Source: Streptomyces atratus (GTDB lineage: Bacteria; Actinomycetota; Actinomycetes; Streptomycetales; Streptomycetaceae). Taken from it: a stretch of DNA of 64,000 bases. A program made the position numbers and the translations under genes. Below, one piece after another: positions 33,598 to 42,492 of this stretch. The first letter of the stretch is position 1. Each line of letters starts with the position of its first letter. The notes under the pieces are model-generated. The model was not told the origin of the DNA, did not search any database, and saw only the letters and a program-made list of their open reading frames with translations. The stretch lies in assembly GCF_900119365.1 (NCBI RefSeq), contig NZ_FPJO01000006.1, positions 62,001 through 126,000 of the forward strand. The letters are read 5' to 3'.

Positions 33598-34908
33598 TCA
33601 GGACGTCGTCGCCCCTGTGCGGTGGTCGGCTGTCAGCTTCTCCAGAACCGGTACCAGCTCCCGGGGCGTCGGCATGCTGAGCATGGCGTCCTGAAGCCCG
33701 TCGGCGGCGGCGGCGAAGGACGGCTCGTCGAGCAGACGCACAAGGTGCGCGCGGACTCGCTCGCCGGTGATGTCCGTGTAGTACTCGTCCAGTCCGGCGC
33801 CGCACATCCGCAGCCGCCGGCCGAGTATCGGGGTGTCGTGCTGCTCGGAGATCACCAGCTGGGGCACGGCGGCCGCCGCGACGGTGTTCGTCGTGCCGAA
33901 GCCGCCGTGATGGATGACCGCCGAACAAGTGGGAGCCAGCGCCTGCAAGGGCACGAACTCCACCAGCCTGGTGTTGTCCGGTACCCGGGCCAGCCTGCTC
34001 CGTTCCGCCTCGGCGAGCGTGCAGACGAGTTCGATGTCGAGGTCGGCGACGGAGTCGAGGACCTCCTGCACACTGATCGGATAGCCGCCGAACCTGTCCG
34101 TACTGAACAGGCCGAGGGTCAGACAGACGCGAGGCCTGCCGGGAGGTTCCCGGAGCCACCGCGGGATCACCGAGGCTCCGTTGTAGGGCACGTACCGCAT
34201 CGGTATGTGGTGCACGTCGGTGTCCAGCCGCAGGGGAGCCGGATACTGGTCGACGGTGAACCGGCCGGTGATCAGCGACTCGGAGAACTCCACGCCGTGG
34301 GCGGCGGCCTGGGCGGCCACCCACTCTCCGAACGGGTCCTGGCGCTGCCCGGGCGGCTGTCGCCGTCGAAGCCGCAGATAGTTCTGCCGGGTCCTGGCGA
34401 AGATGTCCAGGGACCAGAGCACACGGCCGTGCGCGGCGCCCACCGCCTCGGCCGCGATCGGCCCGCCGTGCGTGGTCGGCTCCCAGAGCACCAGATCCGG
34501 CCGCCACTCACGGGCGAGGCCGATCAGGTCCTCGGTCAGGGGATCATTAATGATCTTGTACCAGCTGCCGAGTACGTCCTCGTAGCCGGAGCGCAGATAG
34601 TCCCAGCCGACGCTCTCCGCCGGTTCGTCGGACCGGGCGAACGGGGGCAGATCAACGCCTCGGATCCTGTTGTACGCCACGGGGTTCGCCTCGGCGAACC
34701 GCTGGGTGAGGAACCGCTCCGAGATCCGCCAGAGGTTGTGGTCGGTGCCCACCGGGACGGCGGTCAGTCCCGTCCGGGTGATCACCTCCGTCAGAGCGGG
34801 CTGGCTGGCCACGCGTACCTCGTGTCCCGCGGCGGCGAGCGCCCAGGCCAGCGGGACCATGGCGTGGAAATGGGTCTTCTCGGAGTACGTGGCGAACAGG
34901 ACACGCAT
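33598..34908 (-). CDS. Glycosyltransferase, EryCIII/DesVII type (copy 4)
   Basis: A 436-aa GT-B enzyme, ATG at 34908, N terminus MRVLFATYSEKTHFHAMVPL, donor site VIHHGGFGTTNTV. Close in sequence to copy 2. It is the middle gene of the minus-strand group N-methyltransferase, glycosyltransferase, flavin hydroxylase. An LmbU-type palindrome ends only 20 bases before its ATG, so control could act here inside the operon. Donor unknown; proximity to the sugar N-methyltransferase makes an N-methylated amino sugar a reasonable guess. Confidence 0.92.
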   Translation of the reverse strand: MRVLFATYSEKTHFHAMVPLAWALAAAGHEVRVASQPALTEVITRTGLTAVPVGTDHNLWRISERFLTQRFAEANPVAYNRIRGVDLPPFARSDEPAESVGWDYLRSGYEDVLGSWYKIINDPLTEDLIGLAREWRPDLVLWEPTTHGGPIAAEAVGAAHGRVLWSLDIFARTRQNYLRLRRRQPPGQRQDPFGEWVAAQAAAHGVEFSESLITGRFTVDQYPAPLRLDTDVHHIPMRYVPYNGASVIPRWLREPPGRPRVCLTLGLFSTDRFGGYPISVQEVLDSVADLDIELVCTLAEAERSRLARVPDNTRLVEFVPLQALAPTCSAVIHHGGFGTTNTVAAAAVPQLVISEQHDTPILGRRLRMCGAGLDEYYTDITGERVRAHLVRLLDEPSFAAAADGLQDAMLSMPTPRELVPVLEKLTADHRTGATTS

Positions 34909-34927
34909 GTTTCTCCAGTCGGGTGAC

Positions 34928-34943
34928 GTCTCGCCGGCGGGAC
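34928..34943. promoter_or_regulatory. LmbU-type palindrome, site 4
   Basis: GTCTCGCCGGCGGGAC between the N-methyltransferase stop (34957) and the glycosyltransferase ATG (34908), minus-strand genes. This is closer to a start codon than any other copy. Confidence 0.65.
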
Positions 34944-34956
34944 GGGCGTTGTTGTG

Positions 34957-35670
34957 TCAGCGCTTCCGGGTACCGATGAACAGACCGCGGCCGGTCGGGC
35001 CGGATTCGAGATACTCGGCGGGGCAGTCGGCGTCGGCGAAGGCCGCGAGGTACTCGTCCTTCCGCCACAGACTGAGCAGTTCGATTTCGGTGAATTCGGT
35101 GATACCACTCGGCTCGCCGATCACGTACCGCAACTCCATCCGGGTTTTGTCGCCCTGCCGGATGGAGTGCGATATACGCGTGATGGTGCGGCTCTTTTCG
35201 CTGCTCAGATCTCCGGCGACGTAGCCGTCGATGAATTGCTCGGGGAACCACCACGGCTCAACGACGAGAACGCCCCCCGGGTTGACGTGACGGGCCATGC
35301 AGCGGATCGCGTCCCGCAGCTCGGACACATTGTCGAGGTAGCCGATGGAGCAGAACATACACACCACGGCGTCGAAGGTGCGGCCCAGGTCGAAGGCGCG
35401 CATGTCACCCTGATGGAGCGGGATTCCACCGAGCCGCTTCCTGGCCAGCTCCAGCATCGGCTCCGCCAGCTCGACCCCCTCGGCCTGTCCGAAATCCTCG
35501 CGGAAGGAGGCGAGGTGAGCGCCGGTACCGCAGGCCACGTCGAGCAGTGACGTCGCGTCGGGCACGCGGGCGAAGATCTGCGCGGAGACATCCCTCGCCT
35601 CTTCCCGCCAGTCCTTTCCACGACTGCGGTAAATACTCTCGAAAACATCTGCATGATCTTCGGTGAACAT
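34957..35670 (-). CDS. Amino-sugar N-methyltransferase (TylM1/DesVI-like)
   Basis: A 237-aa class I SAM methyltransferase from the ATG at 35670 (MFTEDHADVFESIYRSRGKDW). It shows the features of dTDP-aminosugar N,N-dimethyltransferases: YRSRGKDW near the N terminus, SLLDVACGTGAHLASF, MLELARKRLG, DAVVCMFCSIGYL and VLVVEPWWFPEQF. Substrate would be the amino group introduced by the 3-aminotransferase at 40515. A homologue with the same pattern is at 57961-58683, so two amino groups or successive methylations may be served. Confidence 0.88.
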   Translation of the reverse strand: MFTEDHADVFESIYRSRGKDWREEARDVSAQIFARVPDATSLLDVACGTGAHLASFREDFGQAEGVELAEPMLELARKRLGGIPLHQGDMRAFDLGRTFDAVVCMFCSIGYLDNVSELRDAIRCMARHVNPGGVLVVEPWWFPEQFIDGYVAGDLSSEKSRTITRISHSIRQGDKTRMELRYVIGEPSGITEFTEIELLSLWRKDEYLAAFADADCPAEYLESGPTGRGLFIGTRKR

Positions 35671-35725
35671 GGAAAACCTCACTGGGATCGGCAATCTGCT
35701 GCGGAAAGTATAATGCTTCGAAAAT

Positions 35726-35741
35726 GACCGGTCCACCGGTC
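35726..35741. promoter_or_regulatory. Inverted repeat in divergent promoter
   Basis: GACCGGT-CC-ACCGGTC is a perfect 7-bp inverted repeat in the 132-bp gap between the divergent N-methyltransferase and hotdog-SDR genes. It could be an operator, but no second copy was seen. Confidence 0.35.
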
Positions 35742-35802
35742 TGGCTGTTCAATGCGATATCGTTTCATTCCTCGGCCGGACCAGGAAAAGGAGTAGAGGG
35801 AA

Positions 35803-37299
35803 TTGCTGGACGAATTATTGCTGCGCCTGAATGCGGATGACATGGAAAAATTCGCCGCGGCATCCGGTGACCGTAATCCGCAGTACGGCGACCCCGCCTA
35901 CGCGCGGCGCACGTACAGCGGCGCCTGCGTGGTGCCCGGCGCGCTGGCCGTGATCGCGGCGCTGGCCGCGGTCCCGGCCCAGCGGCTCCGTACCGCCTCC
36001 GTGCTCGGTGCCCGGTTCACCAGCCCGCTCTTTCCCGGCCGTACGTACCGGGCCACCGTCACCGAGAAGGAGAACGGCGGTGTCACGGTGGTGGTCCGGG
36101 AGGGCACCACGTCGGTGCTGCACTGCGATCTGCTCCCCGGCGACGGCCTGGAGCACGCCGTCGTGCCGGGCAAGCGACCTGCCGCGGTGGAACCCGAGCC
36201 GTCCAGGGAGCGCTCACGCGGCCAGAGCTGGAACGGAGCGTACGGTCTGCCCGCTCCCGAGGAACTGCGCGCGCTCGCCGATCTGCTCGGTGCCCGTTCC
36301 CTTCCCGACGCGCTGCTCGGCGCTCTCGGCTGGGCCAGTTGGTTCACCGGCATGAGAGTGCCGGGCAAGGACATGATTCTCTCCGGCCTGCAGGTGCGTG
36401 CGGGACACCGGGCATCGGACGACGAGCCGCGCTTCACCGCCTCGGTGGCCACGGCCGACGCCCGCAGCGGAACCCTGGTCGTACGGGCCGACTGCACCGG
36501 TGATGGACGTGGGCTCGAGATGGAGCTGCGTACCTTCCAACGACGCGCCGTCCCGGCTCCGAACCACACCTCGGCGACGAGCGTCCTCCCGGCCGGCGAC
36601 GCACTGGCGGGGAACCAGGTGCTCGCCGTCGGTGGCAGCCGGGGCATCGGCGCGGCGATCGTGTCGGTACTCGCCTCCCAGGGCGCGAGCGTCTGGGCCA
36701 CCCAGCGGGCTCCGGGCCCGGCCGAGGCACTGCGCGAGGAGTTCGGCGACGACCGGGTACGCCCCCTGCTGCTGGACGCCCGGGACCCCAAGCAGATGAC
36801 CGCGGGGGTGGAGGCCCTGGCCGAGGCCGGGGTCCGGCTCGACGGACTGGTGCTCAGCGCCGGCCCGGCCGTGCTGCCATCCAGCCTGCACCCGGACACC
36901 GTGGACGATGTCGTCGAGTTCGTGGACACCAGCCTGACTCTCGCGCTGCGGCCGCTCACGGCGGCCCTGCCGTTGCTCAAGGAGGGGGGCTGGATCGTTC
37001 TGCTGTCCTCGGGGGCCGTGGAGGACGTACCCGCGCGGTACCCGCAGTACTACCTGGGGAAAACCGCCGTCGAGGCGCTGGGACGGTTCTGCGCGACCCG
37101 GCACGGAATGCGCGTCCTGCTGGCCAGGGCCCCCAAAATGTGGACCGATCTGTCCAACGGGCCGCTCGGCGGCCACGGGACCGTGCCGACCTCCCAGGTG
37201 GCCTCGGCAATCGTCGGCTGGGTGCTCGGCCGGGTCCCCGCAGACGAGTCCGGGCTGACCGTGCTGTCGCCGCGGGCGCTCACGGAGTGGACCACCTGA
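35803..37299 (+). CDS. MaoC-like hotdog / SDR ketoreductase fusion
   Basis: A 498-aa protein with TTG start at 35803 after GAGGG. Residues about 5-110 resemble a MaoC-type hydratase (MEKFAAASGDRNPQYGD). In active hydratases this motif ends in NPxH; here it is NPQY, so the catalytic histidine seems lost. A second hotdog-like segment follows to about 260. Residues about 270-498 form a short-chain dehydrogenase with VLAVGGSRGIGAAIV (cofactor) and YPQYYLGKTAVEALG (Tyr-x3-Lys). The combination suggests reduction of a beta-keto thioester held by a degenerate hotdog domain. Codon 5 is TTA. The stop lies inside the hairpin shared with the convergent gene. Confidence 0.78.
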   Translation: MLDELLLRLNADDMEKFAAASGDRNPQYGDPAYARRTYSGACVVPGALAVIAALAAVPAQRLRTASVLGARFTSPLFPGRTYRATVTEKENGGVTVVVREGTTSVLHCDLLPGDGLEHAVVPGKRPAAVEPEPSRERSRGQSWNGAYGLPAPEELRALADLLGARSLPDALLGALGWASWFTGMRVPGKDMILSGLQVRAGHRASDDEPRFTASVATADARSGTLVVRADCTGDGRGLEMELRTFQRRAVPAPNHTSATSVLPAGDALAGNQVLAVGGSRGIGAAIVSVLASQGASVWATQRAPGPAEALREEFGDDRVRPLLLDARDPKQMTAGVEALAEAGVRLDGLVLSAGPAVLPSSLHPDTVDDVVEFVDTSLTLALRPLTAALPLLKEGGWIVLLSSGAVEDVPARYPQYYLGKTAVEALGRFCATRHGMRVLLARAPKMWTDLSNGPLGGHGTVPTSQVASAIVGWVLGRVPADESGLTVLSPRALTEWTT

Positions 37300-37346
37300 A
37301 CCCCGTACCGGGCGGCGCGTCCGTCACCGCCCGGTACGGGGTTCAG
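37296..37346. terminator. Bidirectional terminator spanning both stop codons
   Basis: Arms 37296-37315 and 37327-37346 are perfectly complementary (20 bp, loop 11). The left arm contains the TGA of the hotdog-SDR gene and the right arm the stop of the convergent 3-ketoreductase gene. Confidence 0.85.
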
Positions 37347-38335
37347 ACCTTGACCACGGTGGCGACCTGCTCGACGCGCTCGATCAGCCAGGCCTGTTTC
37401 AGTGTCTCCTGCTGCTGGAGGCGCAGTTCGTCATCGCGGCGTACGGCATCGGCAAAGAAGGCGATGACGTTGGCGAACTGGTGGTCGGCGGGCAGGACAC
37501 GTTCCTCACGGTGGTTCTGGCGCTCGATGCGCAGCACCGGCTGATAGCTCTCCGGCGGGGTGAAGGCGCGGTCGAGGAAGAGCCGCCCTTCGCTCCCCCG
37601 GATTTCGTAGCTGGTCCGGTACGAGTGCTCCATGCCGAAGGTGAGCTGCGCCGGAACTCCCTGGGGCGTACAGAGCAGCACGCTGCCCGACATCACCACG
37701 TCGCGGGCGCCGTACTGGCGGAAGACGGCTCCCACGACGTCGAGTTCACCGCCGAGGAAGTGCAGTGCCGCACGAACGGGATAGCCGCCGAAGTCGAGGA
37801 AGGCGCCTCCGCCCACCTGCGGCTGGTACCGGATGTCACCGTCCGGCTTGGGGGGAATGGTGAAGTCGCTGGAGAAGCCGCGGACTTCGCCGATCACGCC
37901 GCTATCGATGACTTCCCGAACGGCCGCGTGCTGGGAGTGATGCAGGAACATGTAGTTCTCCAGCAGCACCAGCCCGCGCGCCCGAGCGACCTCGATGAGC
38001 CGGGCGGTCAGGGTGGGGCTCGCGGTCATCGGCTTCTCGGCTAGGACGTGCTTGCCCGCCTCCAGTGCGCGCTCCACCCATTCGGCGTGCAGCATCCCCG
38101 GAAGCGGGATGTAGACCGCTTCCACGTCCGGCCGGGCGAGGAGCACGTCGTAACCGGCCAGCGGGACACCGCCGAACCGGTCGGTGAACTCGGTGGCACG
38201 CCCCAGACTTCGGCTGGCGATGGCGGTGACGTCGATCGCCGCGTCGGCGACCAGTGCCGGCAGCGTCCGCCGCCAGGCGATGTCCGCGCAGCCCATCACC
38301 CCCATGCGAAGCGGATGGGTCTCTTCAGCGCTCAT
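37343..38335 (-). CDS. dTDP-sugar 3-ketoreductase (Gfo/Idh/MocA family)
   Basis: A 330-aa NAD(P)-dependent protein. The nucleotide fold is at the start (RMGVMGCADIAWRRTLPALV), with the family motif GKHVLAEKPMTASPTLT (catalytic Lys in AEKP) and a long C-terminal alpha/beta domain (GGGAFLDFGGYPVRAALHF). KijD10- and TylCII-like members reduce the 3-keto group left after 2,3-dehydration, giving 2,6-dideoxysugars. The neighbour at 40515 uses the same 3-keto intermediate for amination, so the cluster can make both 3-hydroxy and 3-amino sugars. Last gene of the minus-strand sugar operon. Confidence 0.87.
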   Translation of the reverse strand: MSAEETHPLRMGVMGCADIAWRRTLPALVADAAIDVTAIASRSLGRATEFTDRFGGVPLAGYDVLLARPDVEAVYIPLPGMLHAEWVERALEAGKHVLAEKPMTASPTLTARLIEVARARGLVLLENYMFLHHSQHAAVREVIDSGVIGEVRGFSSDFTIPPKPDGDIRYQPQVGGGAFLDFGGYPVRAALHFLGGELDVVGAVFRQYGARDVVMSGSVLLCTPQGVPAQLTFGMEHSYRTSYEIRGSEGRLFLDRAFTPPESYQPVLRIERQNHREERVLPADHQFANVIAFFADAVRRDDELRLQQQETLKQAWLIERVEQVATVVKV

Positions 38336-38386
38336 ACGGCAGTCGGCTCCGCTCGGTGCAGGGTGGGGCGGAAAGGCGGTGCGGAC

Positions 38387-38995
38387 TCAGGCCCGCCGGG
38401 CCTCATAATGCGCGAGGCACTCCTGGTAGGTGGGCAGCAGACCCATGTCCGCCGCTTGCGCCAGGGTGGGCGCGGCGGCGTCCTTGACCGACATGACCGG
38501 TTGCCCGGTTACGTTCCACGGGATGCCGATGTCCGGGTCCAAAGCGTTGACGTGCAGCATCGTGCCATGCCGGTACTCCTCGGAGCAGAGAAAGGTGACG
38601 CAGGCGTCGTCCGTCAGCGCGAGGAATGCGTGGCCGAAACCGTCGGCGAGGTACAGGGAGACCCCGTTGCCGGCCACCTGGTGAAGCGTCTGGTGCCGGC
38701 CGAAGGTCGGTGATCCCAGCCGGAGGTCCACGGCCACGCCCATGATCTCACCGCGGACGCAGGTCACCAGTTTTTCCTGGCCCGGCGGCAGCAGGGTGCC
38801 GTGAATGCCGCGGATCGTGCCGCGGCGGCTCACGGAACAGTGGAACTGGCGGACCCGGAACGGGTAGCCGATGGCCTCGCTGACCGTCTCGGTGCGGAAC
38901 GCCTCGTAGAAGAAGCCCCGCCTGTCGACATGGCGGACGGGAGATATCTGATGGGCATTCGGCAACGAGAGATCGGTGATGTGCGCCGTGTTCAT
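38387..38995 (-). CDS. dTDP-4-keto-6-deoxyhexose 3,5-epimerase family (copy 2)
   Basis: A 202-aa RmlC-fold protein from the ATG at 38995 (MNTAHITDLSLPNAH). Catalytic-type His65 lies in TIRGIHGTLLPPGQEKLVTC, followed by GVAVDLRLGSPTFG, LADGFGHAFLAL and DPDIGIPW. It is clearly homologous to the protein at 23015-23626 but differs at many positions, more than a recent duplication would show. Co-oriented with the ketoreductase and 2,3-dehydratase genes. Confidence 0.88.
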   Translation of the reverse strand: MNTAHITDLSLPNAHQISPVRHVDRRGFFYEAFRTETVSEAIGYPFRVRQFHCSVSRRGTIRGIHGTLLPPGQEKLVTCVRGEIMGVAVDLRLGSPTFGRHQTLHQVAGNGVSLYLADGFGHAFLALTDDACVTFLCSEEYRHGTMLHVNALDPDIGIPWNVTGQPVMSVKDAAAPTLAQAADMGLLPTYQECLAHYEARRA

Positions 38996-39034
38996 ATCCG
39001 ACCGGACTCCGAAGGTGGATCGAGCCCGCACAGG

Positions 39035-40444
39035 TCAGTAGAGGCTGTGCAGGCAGGCCAGCAGGCTACGGGCTTCGATGTTCAGGTAGTGACCGTGCCG
39101 AAGCAGGTCCATCAGTTGGCGGACGGTCATCCAGCAGTAGTTGCGCGGCGGGTCGAGCGGGACTTCCTCGCCCACCTCGGTGATCTGGTACCGGGTGAGC
39201 GCGTTGTAGAACCGTCCGCCCTCCTCGGAGAGGACTTGGTCGTAACGGACCGTCGCCGTCCTGGAGACCAGCACCTCGCGCAGGAAGGGGTCCTCCACCG
39301 CCGAGACCCCGGTTCCCGGCAAGAGATGCACCGTGGGTGCCATCTCCACCAGGTCCATGAGGCCGTACTCGGGACGGCCCTGCACCAGCACGTGGAGCAC
39401 TCCGTCGATGATCCGGACGATGAAGACCGCCCGCCCCTCCCCCCGGGGAAAGAGCAGCGGTTGGGTCCATCGCTGTACCTCGCGGGTCCCGGCTTCCACA
39501 CTCACCGCGACAATGCGGAAGTGCTGGCGGTGTTCATCGGCGATCTCCACGTCGTCGCGGGTCCAGCCGCTGACCTTCGCCAGTGGTGTCAGCCGCGCCG
39601 TCCAGTGGCAGCGGGTCTTCGCCTCGGTGAACCAGCTCAGGATCTCCCCCGAGGTGTGCCGGGTCTCGACCCCGTCCTGCTGGTACTGGCAGGAGCGGAT
39701 CAGCGCGTCACGGAAGGGGTCCCCGGTGGGCAGCTGGGACTCGTCCGGCAGCGGGAAGGGCATGCACGACAGCACCGTGCGGGCGTCCATGTTGATGAGA
39801 TGGTCGGAGTGGTTCAGCTCGCGGATCTGTTCCAGGCTCAGCCAGCGGTAGTCGTCGTGCGGTGGTATGTCGTCGGTCACGAGGACCACCATGTTGCGAT
39901 TGCGCTTGCGCCAGAACCAGGCACCCTGTTCGGACTGGAGGACGTCCACCAGGATCTGGCCACGACCGGGGCCGATGAAGTACTCCAAGTACCGTGTGGA
40001 CATGCCGCGGTGGACCTGGGTGTAGTTGCTGCGGGTCGCCTGCACCGTCGGGGACAACTGCAGTGTGTTGATGTTGCCGGGTTCCATCTTGGCCTGCATC
40101 AAGCAGTGCAGTACACCGTCGAACTCCTTGACGATGATGCCGAGGATGCCGATCTCCGGCTGGTTGATGATCGGCTGCGACCAGATATCCCGGCCGTTGT
40201 CCCGGACCTGGAGCCCCTCGATCGTGAAGAACCGGCCGCTGACGTGCGCGAGGTTGCCGGTATCGGCTTCGAAGGACCAGGAGTCCAGTTCGGAGAACGG
40301 GATCTGCTCGACGTGGAAACGGCCCTGGAGATGCCGGTCGGCCCACCACTCGTGGAACTCCTCCAACGAGCCGGCCGAGTGCCGCCCGGATCTCGCTGTC
40401 CGGCCCCCGGCCCGGTGTGGTGCGGTCATGAGTCGGTCCCTCAC
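39035..40444 (-). CDS. dTDP-4-keto-6-deoxyhexose 2,3-dehydratase (EryBVI/EvaA-like)
   Basis: A 469-aa protein. The GTG at 40444 is preferred because AGGAGG lies seven bases before it; the ATG five codons later lacks such a site. The enzyme has the typical internal duplication: EFHEWWADRHLQG and a first unit ending in DIPPHDDYRWLSLEQIRELN, then EILSWFTEAKTRCHW and a second unit ending in NYCWMTVRQLMDLLRHGHYLNIEARSLLACL. It removes the C2 hydroxyl, committing dTDP-4-keto-6-deoxyglucose to 2-deoxysugars. Its keto product feeds the 3-aminotransferase, the 3-ketoreductase and the C-methyltransferase. Confidence 0.92.
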   Translation of the reverse strand: MRDRLMTAPHRAGGRTARSGRHSAGSLEEFHEWWADRHLQGRFHVEQIPFSELDSWSFEADTGNLAHVSGRFFTIEGLQVRDNGRDIWSQPIINQPEIGILGIIVKEFDGVLHCLMQAKMEPGNINTLQLSPTVQATRSNYTQVHRGMSTRYLEYFIGPGRGQILVDVLQSEQGAWFWRKRNRNMVVLVTDDIPPHDDYRWLSLEQIRELNHSDHLINMDARTVLSCMPFPLPDESQLPTGDPFRDALIRSCQYQQDGVETRHTSGEILSWFTEAKTRCHWTARLTPLAKVSGWTRDDVEIADEHRQHFRIVAVSVEAGTREVQRWTQPLLFPRGEGRAVFIVRIIDGVLHVLVQGRPEYGLMDLVEMAPTVHLLPGTGVSAVEDPFLREVLVSRTATVRYDQVLSEEGGRFYNALTRYQITEVGEEVPLDPPRNYCWMTVRQLMDLLRHGHYLNIEARSLLACLHSLY

Positions 40445-40514
40445 GATGAGTCCTCCTGTCGTCGCGGCACCGTGGCGGGTCGGCACGGAAGGGTTGTCCG
40501 GCGGGGCGTCATGC

Positions 40515-41624
40515 TCAGAGCTCGGCCAGCACGCTGTGCGTCGCGTCGATGACCCGTTCCTGCTCGGCTTCGGTGAGCGAGGGGTACATGGGCAGTGAGA
40601 AGATCTGGCCGGCCAGTTCCTCGGTGACCGGCAGGGAGCCCGTGCCGTAGCCGAGATGAGCGAATCCGGACTGGGTGTGCACCGGCCACGGGTAGCTGAC
40701 GTTCAGCAGGATGTCCTGCCGCTTGAGCCTGGCGATCACCTCGTCCCGCTCGGGGTGCCGCACGACGTACACGTAATAGACGTGTGTGTTGCCGGGCGCG
40801 ACCCGCGGGGTGAGCAGCTCGGTGCCCCGGAACGCCTCGGCGTACCGTGCCGCGATGGCGCGGCGCCTGGCTATGTACTCGTCGAGGCGGGTCAGCTTGC
40901 GGCGCAGGATCTCGGCCTGCACCTCGTCGAGGCGGCTGTTGTAGCCCGGCGTCTCCACGACGTAGTACACCTCCTCCATGCCGTAGTACCGCAGCCGCCG
41001 CAGCCGCGCGTCGACCTCGGCGTCGCGGCTGAGCGTCGCCCCGGCGTCCCCGTAGGCGCCGAGCACCTTGGTGGGGTAGAAGGAGAACGCCGCCGCCTTA
41101 CCCATCGAGCCCGCGACGCGTCCATGGTGGGTGGCCCCGTGGGCCTGCGCGCAGTCCTCCAGGATCGGAAGGCCGTGCCGCGCGGCGATGGCTTCCAGCG
41201 GCCCCATGTCCACACACTGACCGTAGAGATGGACGGGCAGCAGACAGGCGGTCCTGGAGGTGATCGCCGCCTCCACCTGATCCACGTCCATGAGGTAGCT
41301 GTCGCGGTGGACGTCGACGAACACCGCCCGAGCGCCTACGGCTTCGATCGCCAGCACCGTCGGTGCCGCTGTGTTCGAGACGGTGATGACCTCGTCGCCG
41401 CGGCCGACACCGAGCGCCCGCAGGCCCAGCACGATGGCGTTGGTTCCGTTGTCGACCCCGACGCAGTGCGGCACTCCGTGATACGCCGCGTATTCTCGCT
41501 CGAAAGACGCCACGCTTTCGCCGAGAATCAGCCGCCCGGAACGGAAGACCGAGTCGACGGCCTCGATGATTTCATCCCGCTCCTTCTCGTACTCGGACAG
41601 GTAACCCCAGACGGAAAGGGGCAT
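40515..41624 (-). CDS. dTDP-3-keto-sugar aminotransferase (DegT/EryC1 family, EvaB-like)
   Basis: A 369-aa PLP enzyme of the sugar aminotransferase family. PLP lysine is Lys186 in [16 protein letters not shown]; other landmarks are [19 protein letters not shown] at the start, [12 protein letters not shown] (Asp holding the PLP ring) and [20 protein letters not shown]. It would transfer an amino group from glutamate to C3 (or C4) of a deoxysugar. The gene precedes the 2,3-dehydratase gene by 70 bp on the same strand. Together with the N-methyltransferases it supports an N-methylated amino sugar. Confidence 0.92.
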   Translation of the reverse strand: MPLSVWGYLSEYEKERDEIIEAVDSVFRSGRLILGESVASFEREYAAYHGVPHCVGVDNGTNAIVLGLRALGVGRGDEVITVSNTAAPTVLAIEAVGARAVFVDVHRDSYLMDVDQVEAAITSRTACLLPVHLYGQCVDMGPLEAIAARHGLPILEDCAQAHGATHHGRVAGSMGKAAAFSFYPTKVLGAYGDAGATLSRDAEVDARLRRLRYYGMEEVYYVVETPGYNSRLDEVQAEILRRKLTRLDEYIARRRAIAARYAEAFRGTELLTPRVAPGNTHVYYVYVVRHPERDEVIARLKRQDILLNVSYPWPVHTQSGFAHLGYGTGSLPVTEELAGQIFSLPMYPSLTEAEQERVIDATHSVLAEL

Positions 41625-41659
41625 GGCGCGTCACCTCCGGTAGAACGTACAGTTTCGAT

Positions 41660-42196
41660 TCAGGTGGCGATCACATTCAGGAACTCAACGCCATGTTCAT
41701 CCCATTCTTCCCGCAGGACGGAGAAGACGTTCACGTCCCAGGTACGGCCCTGGAAAAACACATAGTTGCGCAGCACCGCTTCCGCGCGAATCATCGCCGA
41801 GTACTCGTCGCCGAAGGCCAGCGCCTCCGCGCTCGTCCGAGTGGTGTGAAAGTACACCTTCCGCGTCCGCCACATCGAGAACGCGAAGTTGGTGCAGAGC
41901 ACATTCGCATCCCGAAGCAGCTCGATCGGCTGATCTGCGGCCATATTGACTTCGACCTTCACGTGACCGGCCGGGTTCAGGTCGGAGATGGTGGCGAGGC
42001 CGGCCAGTTCTTCACCGCCCTTGCGGTGCACGAGGAAGACTGCGGACGCTCCACGCCCGAAGGAGGCGACATATTCGTCGATCGTGGGCAGCCCGCAGTA
42101 CCCGATCTGAAACAGAATCTCGTAGGCGTCCGCCGCGTCGGATTCTCTGGCAGGACGCAGAACTACCTGCCCCGACTCGGTGTGCGGATACAACAT
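41660..42196 (-). CDS. GNAT-like acetyltransferase
   Basis: A 178-aa protein from the ATG at 42196 (MLYPHTESGQVVLRPARESD). It follows the same GNAT outline as the protein at 27132: an N-terminal VLRPA segment, ELAGLATISDLNPAGHVKVEVNM, then a helix and NYVFFQGRTWDVNVFSVLREEW near the end. The acetyl-CoA loop is poorly conserved, so activity is uncertain. It is the first gene of the minus-strand sugar operon, divergent from the NRPS operon across a 296-bp gap. N-acylation of an amino sugar or of the peptide is possible. Confidence 0.62.
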   Translation of the reverse strand: MLYPHTESGQVVLRPARESDAADAYEILFQIGYCGLPTIDEYVASFGRGASAVFLVHRKGGEELAGLATISDLNPAGHVKVEVNMAADQPIELLRDANVLCTNFAFSMWRTRKVYFHTTRTSAEALAFGDEYSAMIRAEAVLRNYVFFQGRTWDVNVFSVLREEWDEHGVEFLNVIAT

Positions 42197-42325
42197 GATT
42201 GACGGCCCTCTTTCTGGGACTCCTCCGGTGCGCTCAATCACCGAAAACCTCAGGGAAACTAATAATAGAGCTGCCCCGGAGTCAAGCGTCTTCCATTGCG
42301 GCGGTACGGTGACGCCTTCCGCGTT

Positions 42326-42341
42326 GTCCCGCCAGCGGGAC
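42326..42341. promoter_or_regulatory. LmbU-type palindrome, site 5
   Basis: GTCCCGCCAGCGGGAC, 18 bp with the flanking T and A, arms perfect and one central change. It lies in the gap between the sugar operon and the NRPS operon, 151 bp before the carrier protein ATG and 129 bp before the acetyltransferase ATG. Confidence 0.65.
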
Positions 42342-42492
42342 ATGGACTGGACACGTCCGTCCCGCTGTGGAAACGATGGGGCGTCTTGTCGGGTGACCGG
42401 CCGACGGCTCTCGTCGCCGCCGGGTGTTTTGATTTATTGGCCGCACAGGCCGAAATAATCTTGTTACGGGAAAAGGAGCGTGGGCAATAATC

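Noticed and set aside
33590..34507. N-terminal extension of the flavin hydroxylase frame through the glycosyltransferase gene
   Set aside because: The FAD motif starts at residue 3 from the ATG at 33589, which has a good ribosome site.
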